NCBI GenBank assembly: GCA_902798385.1 | Contig: CADBWK010000001.1 | Span: 1-64,000 of the forward strand | Reading direction: 5' to 3' | Origin: an uncultured Bacteroidales bacterium | GTDB taxonomy: Bacteria > Bacteroidota > Bacteroidia > Bacteroidales > Paludibacteraceae | DNA: 64,000 nucleotides | Part shown: piece by piece, positions 60,361-64,000 of the stretch | Numbering within the stretch: position 1 is the stretch's first letter | Layout of the letters: the number at the start of each line of letters is the position of its first letter | Program-made: the position numbers and the translations under genes | The notes under the pieces: generated by a model | Seen by the model: only the letters and a program-made list of their open reading frames with translations | What the model was told of the DNA's origin: nothing | Database searches by the model: none

Positions 60361-62118
60361 ATGAAAACAAATTGGAAAATAGGTGCGCTTTTGGCATGGA
60401 TGATGCCGATTGCGATGTTGTTCTGCGGATGTAAGAACAACGGAACGGATGTCGATGATCCGACGTCGAAGGAACTGCACTATGCATGGGTGAACATCAA
60501 CGATCAGACCAAGGCGGCGGATATCCTCTTGGCTTGCTCCAACGGCAGTCATATGATCTGCGACGTGAACCATGACAATAAAAACGGCATGTTGTATTTC
60601 AACAATGCGACGAATGCCAACATCTATGACGGTTATTATATCTTCGTGGACTCGACCGGCACGCCGATGATGCTCTGCACTCCCAAGGGAGATTTCTTCT
60701 TCAAGAACGTGACGGAGAACAGCTGTGATCTGGCTTATAGAGCGGACGAGCGAGCAGAACCGGTCTATTATTTTGGTGTACAGCTGGATGGAGACGAAGC
60801 GCAGGGCATGATGCTGCGTAAGGGTACCGCCTCTTGGGGCGAATCGGTCACGGCGCCCTTCACCAAATGGTGGAGCGAGATGAAGTCGTTCGATTGGACC
60901 TGGGATGATCATCAGCGCAAAGCCATCGTGCCGTACCTGGCGAAAGTAACCACCTTTGCCATCACGGCGGTTAGCGTTGTGGGAGAAGGGGACGTGATAG
61001 GCGGATTCATCACGCTCTACGAAGAGGCATTGAAGTCCGGACTCGTCGAAGGCTCGTTGGTATCGTATATCGATGCCTACAAGAAGTTAGGCGAGTTAGG
61101 GGATTTGTTTAAACTGTTCACCGGTCAATACGGTCTGGACGATGTGCAAGGTTTTGCCGTCGATTACATCTCGGAAAAGATCAGCGCCAACTCGGATTAT
61201 CAGCTCAATCACCTCGCTACGTTCAATGAGATATCGTGGGAGATCTTCAACCATCCGGAGGAGCATATCGCCTTGAGTCGTTATAAGGTTCAGATCCCGA
61301 AGAGCGGCGGACTCGCGATGATCAAAGTGACGGCGCAGGACGGATGGTATGTCAGTTGGGATGTGCCGAGTTGGATCGGTTATACGGTGGATGGCAGTTA
61401 TATCAACATGAGTATCTCCCCGAACGACGAATCCGTTCCGCGGGAGCATACGATCCTCGTTTATCCGCGTTCGGGCGCGCTACCGGCTCGCCTGACCATC
61501 GTTCAGGAAGGAGATGCGTTCGCTCTCGATCCGACGGAGATCACGTTCACCGGTATGAACGCGCACAATGCGATTTTGGTGAAGACGAACGATCAGGTTC
61601 GGTCATGGCGCGTGAAGTCCTGTCCGAACTGGCTCAACTACGAGACGTCCACCACCACGATCTGGCTGGATACCAATCCGATGATGAGCATGCTGGGCGA
61701 TCAGACCGGTGCGGTAGTGGTAGAGGCAACTTTACAGGACGGCAGTACGGTAGAGCAGAGCTGCACCGTGATCTGGAAGCCGGGTACTGGTGATGCTGAC
61801 TCTTGGGATGGCACTACTTGGATCTTCAGTGGAACACTTACAGGCGATGACGGTTCCGGCGGAACGACCTCGATTAGGCTCGCTATTCATAGTGTCGCAG
61901 CGCATACAGCGACGATTTCGATTGGAGCCTACTCGAATATCTCCGCTACGGTGTACGCCAATGGCATAGGTAGTGTGCGGGGAACCTTCGGCGTCAATGG
62001 AATGACCGGCACCTATACGGTGACTCGTACCGGCGAGACTACCGCGACCTGTACCGTGCGAATGACCATTCAGGGCGCTGGTTCCGGAGGCGGAACGATG
62101 CAAGGAACAAAGCAATAA
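60361..62118 (+). CDS. BACON-domain lipoprotein
   Basis: The 585-residue surface or periplasmic lipoprotein has a signal peptide ending in the lipobox MLFCGC (Cys ~23) followed by acidic residues (NNGTDVDD), compatible with the Bacteroidota lipoprotein export signal. Residues ~30-300 have no recognised domain. Two BACON-like modules follow (~310-385: VTAQDGWYVSWDVPSWIGYT, IVQEGDAF; ~390-470: RSWRVKSCPNWLNYE), then a C-terminal beta-rich Thr/Gly-rich part (TWIFSGTLTGDDGSGGTTSI). BACON modules often bind mucin or glycans. Its own promoter lies just upstream. Confidence 0.82.
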   Translation: MKTNWKIGALLAWMMPIAMLFCGCKNNGTDVDDPTSKELHYAWVNINDQTKAADILLACSNGSHMICDVNHDNKNGMLYFNNATNANIYDGYYIFVDSTGTPMMLCTPKGDFFFKNVTENSCDLAYRADERAEPVYYFGVQLDGDEAQGMMLRKGTASWGESVTAPFTKWWSEMKSFDWTWDDHQRKAIVPYLAKVTTFAITAVSVVGEGDVIGGFITLYEEALKSGLVEGSLVSYIDAYKKLGELGDLFKLFTGQYGLDDVQGFAVDYISEKISANSDYQLNHLATFNEISWEIFNHPEEHIALSRYKVQIPKSGGLAMIKVTAQDGWYVSWDVPSWIGYTVDGSYINMSISPNDESVPREHTILVYPRSGALPARLTIVQEGDAFALDPTEITFTGMNAHNAILVKTNDQVRSWRVKSCPNWLNYETSTTTIWLDTNPMMSMLGDQTGAVVVEATLQDGSTVEQSCTVIWKPGTGDADSWDGTTWIFSGTLTGDDGSGGTTSIRLAIHSVAAHTATISIGAYSNISATVYANGIGSVRGTFGVNGMTGTYTVTRTGETTATCTVRMTIQGAGSGGGTMQGTKQ

Positions 62119-62138
62119 AATATTAACAACAATATATC

Positions 62139-63953
62139 GTGAAAAAGAAGATTGTAGTACGATTTTGTGGAGATTCCGGCGACGGAATGCAGCTGACGGG
62201 TAACATGTTTGCTCAGTTAGGTGCGGAGTTAGGACATGAGATCTCCACCTTGCCGGATTTCCCGGCAGAGATTAGAGCGCCGCAGGGAACGATAGGCGGC
62301 GTGAGTGGTTTCCAAGTTCAGTTGGGTAGCGGCGTTTATACGCCGGGTGACAAGGCGGATGTGATCGTGGCGATGAACGCGGCGGCGCTCAAAGTGAGTG
62401 CGCAGAGCAAGCATTTCCATGAGCACGCGATCATCATCGTCGATACCGACAGCATGACCGATAAAGATCTGGAGAAAGCGCTGTACAAGACGGATAACCC
62501 CTTTACGGAATTAGGCATTCCCGAGACGGTTCAGATCGTGCCGGTGGCACTGACGACCCTGACCAAAGAGGCGCTGAAGGACAGCGAGATGGACAATAAG
62601 TCCGTGCTCAAATGCCGTAACATGTTCGCGCTGGGTCTGATCTACTGGCTCTTCGATGAACCGATGGACAAGGCGATCCACCTCTTGGAGGATAAGTTCA
62701 AGAAGAAACCCGCCCTCATCGCCCCGAACGCGAAGGTGATGGTGGACGGCTATAACTACGGACAGAATTTGGCGCTCAATATCACGCAGATCCATCTGGA
62801 GGAGTCGAAAGTCGAGAATCGGGCGCATGGTCGTTACACGTCGATTGCGGGCAATAAAGCGACGGCGTGGGGACTGATTGCGGCGGCAGAGAAAGCAGGT
62901 AAGCACCTCTTCCTCGGTTCGTATCCTATCACCCCCGCGACGGATATCCTGCATGAGTTAGCGAGCCGCAAGGACATGAACGTGATGGCCATCCAGGCGG
63001 AGGACGAGATTGCCGGCGTATGTACGGCTATCGGTGCGGCTTTTGCGGGTGACTTGGCTTGTACAACCACAAGTGGTCCGGGTCTGAGTCTGAAGAGCGA
63101 AGCGATCGGTCTGGCTGTGATGGCTGAACTGCCGTTGGTTGTAGTGGATGTACAGCGTGGTGGCCCGAGTACGGGTCTGCCGACCAAGACCGAGCAGACG
63201 GACTTGCTCCAGGCGCTCTATGGTCGTAACGGCGAGTGCCCGGCGGTTGTACTCGCCGCATCGAGCAGCGCGAACTGCTTTGATTTCGCGTTCGAGGCAT
63301 GTAAGATCGCGCTGGAGAACATGACGCCGGTGATCCTGATGACCGATACCTATCTGGCGAACGGCACGGCACTCTGGCGTATCCCGCAACTGGCTGAACT
63401 GCCGGCAATAAAGCCGCAGAGCGTGCCTGAAGAGTTGAAAGGCAAGTATAATCCTGCTCTTCGCGACGAGCGCGGCGTACGCTATTGGGCATATCCGGGT
63501 ATGGAAGGATATGAGCACCGTAACATCGGTCTGGAGCGCGATGCCCAACGCGGTACGATCTCCACGAACCCCGAGAACCACGAAGTGATGGTCAAGGCAC
63601 GTCTGCATAAGATCGAGCAGATCGCGAACGCCATTCCTGACCTGCGCGTGCAGTGCAATACGGCCAGCGACACACTGCTCGTAGGATGGGGTAGTACCGA
63701 GGGACATCTCCATGCAGCTGCAGACGAACTGAATTGTGCTCTGGCGCATTTCAATTACATCTGCCCGCTGCCGAAGAACACCCGCGAGGTGCTCAGTCAG
63801 TACAAGCGCATCATCGTGTGCGAACTCAACACGGGACAGTTTGCCGCTTATCTGCGTGCGCAGTTCCCGGATATCCAAATGGAGCAATATAACGAAATAA
63901 TGGGACAACCGTTTGCTGTTGAAAGAATTGTTCAATTCGTTCAACAGCATTGA
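62139..63953 (+). CDS. korA: 2-oxoacid:acceptor oxidoreductase, fused gamma/alpha subunit
   Basis: The 604-residue protein has an N-terminal gamma domain (VRFCGDSGDGMQLTGNMFAQ, DFPAEIRAPQGTIGGVSGFQ, residues ~1-190) fused to the alpha (PFOR domain I/II) part: GSYPITPATDILHEL (~259), IQAEDEIAGVCTAIGAAFAG, TTTSGPGLSLKSEA and VVDVQRGGPSTGLPTKTEQ. It oxidises a 2-oxoacid (2-oxoglutarate type is usual) to acyl-CoA with ferredoxin. The TPP-binding beta subunit should follow, and a new frame begins at 63982. Residues ~220-227 (EESKVENRA) come from a short GAGTCGA repeat. GTG is the start. Confidence 0.92.
   Translation: MKKKIVVRFCGDSGDGMQLTGNMFAQLGAELGHEISTLPDFPAEIRAPQGTIGGVSGFQVQLGSGVYTPGDKADVIVAMNAAALKVSAQSKHFHEHAIIIVDTDSMTDKDLEKALYKTDNPFTELGIPETVQIVPVALTTLTKEALKDSEMDNKSVLKCRNMFALGLIYWLFDEPMDKAIHLLEDKFKKKPALIAPNAKVMVDGYNYGQNLALNITQIHLEESKVENRAHGRYTSIAGNKATAWGLIAAAEKAGKHLFLGSYPITPATDILHELASRKDMNVMAIQAEDEIAGVCTAIGAAFAGDLACTTTSGPGLSLKSEAIGLAVMAELPLVVVDVQRGGPSTGLPTKTEQTDLLQALYGRNGECPAVVLAASSSANCFDFAFEACKIALENMTPVILMTDTYLANGTALWRIPQLAELPAIKPQSVPEELKGKYNPALRDERGVRYWAYPGMEGYEHRNIGLERDAQRGTISTNPENHEVMVKARLHKIEQIANAIPDLRVQCNTASDTLLVGWGSTEGHLHAAADELNCALAHFNYICPLPKNTREVLSQYKRIIVCELNTGQFAAYLRAQFPDIQMEQYNEIMGQPFAVERIVQFVQQH
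62801..62820. repeat. Short GAGTCGA-type repeat in korA
   Basis: GGAGTCGAAAGTCGAGAATC, in frame, at the linker between the gamma and alpha domains. Confidence 0.55.
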
Positions 63954-63981
63954 AGATTTAAAATTTAAGATTTAAGATTTT
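63953..63981. repeat. GATTTAA-type repeat between korA and the next gene
   Basis: AGATTTAAAATTTAAG followed by ATTTAAGATTTT, from the korA stop to the next start codon. Same type as at 4031 and 50313. Confidence 0.65.
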
Positions 63982-64000
63982 ATGGAAGCAAGTCAATTTA
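63982..64000 (+). CDS. Probable start of korB (beta subunit), 3' partial
   Basis: ATG at 63982 begins a frame reading MEASQF at the window edge. The beta subunit gene usually follows korA, so this is its likely start. Only six codons are visible. Confidence 0.4.

Overview
The window looks like a chromosomal segment of a Bacteroidota (most likely Bacteroidales) genome. The grounds are promoters of the Bacteroidetes type (TTG, 20 nt, TAnnTTTG), a DUF5103 'type IX secretion plug' protein, a BACON-domain lipoprotein, DUF5675 and 'smalltalk'-like small proteins, and a korA-type 2-oxoacid oxidoreductase. No rRNA, CRISPR array, integrase or reverse transcriptase was seen. One tRNA (Thr, CGT) is present.

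Layout. (1) 1-5.4 kb: surface-polysaccharide genes (glycosyltransferases, an O-acyltransferase with a G10 tract, a UDP-GlcNAc 2-epimerase, a GT32 enzyme) and a four-helix-bundle gene embedded in degenerate repeats. (2) 5.4-39.8 kb: a dense defence/conflict island. It holds a toxin-antitoxin-SecB-like module with a frameshifted toxin; small-gene cassettes with DUF5675; an HNH / AAA ATPase / DUF4435 trio (PARIS-like) running straight into a Gabija pair; an AAA+ ATPase with a subtilase and a second HNH; a TaqI-like specificity protein with an SMC/RecF-like ATPase; DUF262 with a HEPN RNase; a DUF4365 nuclease split by an amber codon; an unusual run of metallo-beta-lactamase, patatin, nucleotidyltransferase, kinase-like and two membrane proteins; a Pycsar pair (membrane effector and class III cyclase); and a 1627-residue STAND-like ATPase. 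(3) 40-53.8 kb: polysaccharide genes resume with a second, closely similar 2-epimerase, so the island lies between two direct copies of wecB. There follow glycosyltransferases, two FemAB-like transferases, a third epimerase, a DegT aminotransferase and two O-antigen-type ABC permeases, interrupted by a REP-associated transposase with its palindromic repeats. (4) 53.8-64 kb: core genes (tRNA-Thr, DUF5103, pgi, gpsA, lysS, a CMK-like kinase, a BACON lipoprotein, korA and the start of a probable korB), visibly richer in G+C.

The most unusual feature is a set of degenerate short-unit repeats (GAGTCGA-, TAGATGA-, AATGTTTTA-, GATTTAA- and TGTATGA-type). They occur between genes, where they often supply stop or start codons, and also in frame inside conserved enzymes, as loop-like insertions absent from the paralogue. 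The second unusual element is a REP transposase gene that carries its own REP palindrome in frame.

All assignments come from reading the sequence and remembered family motifs. No database search was run.
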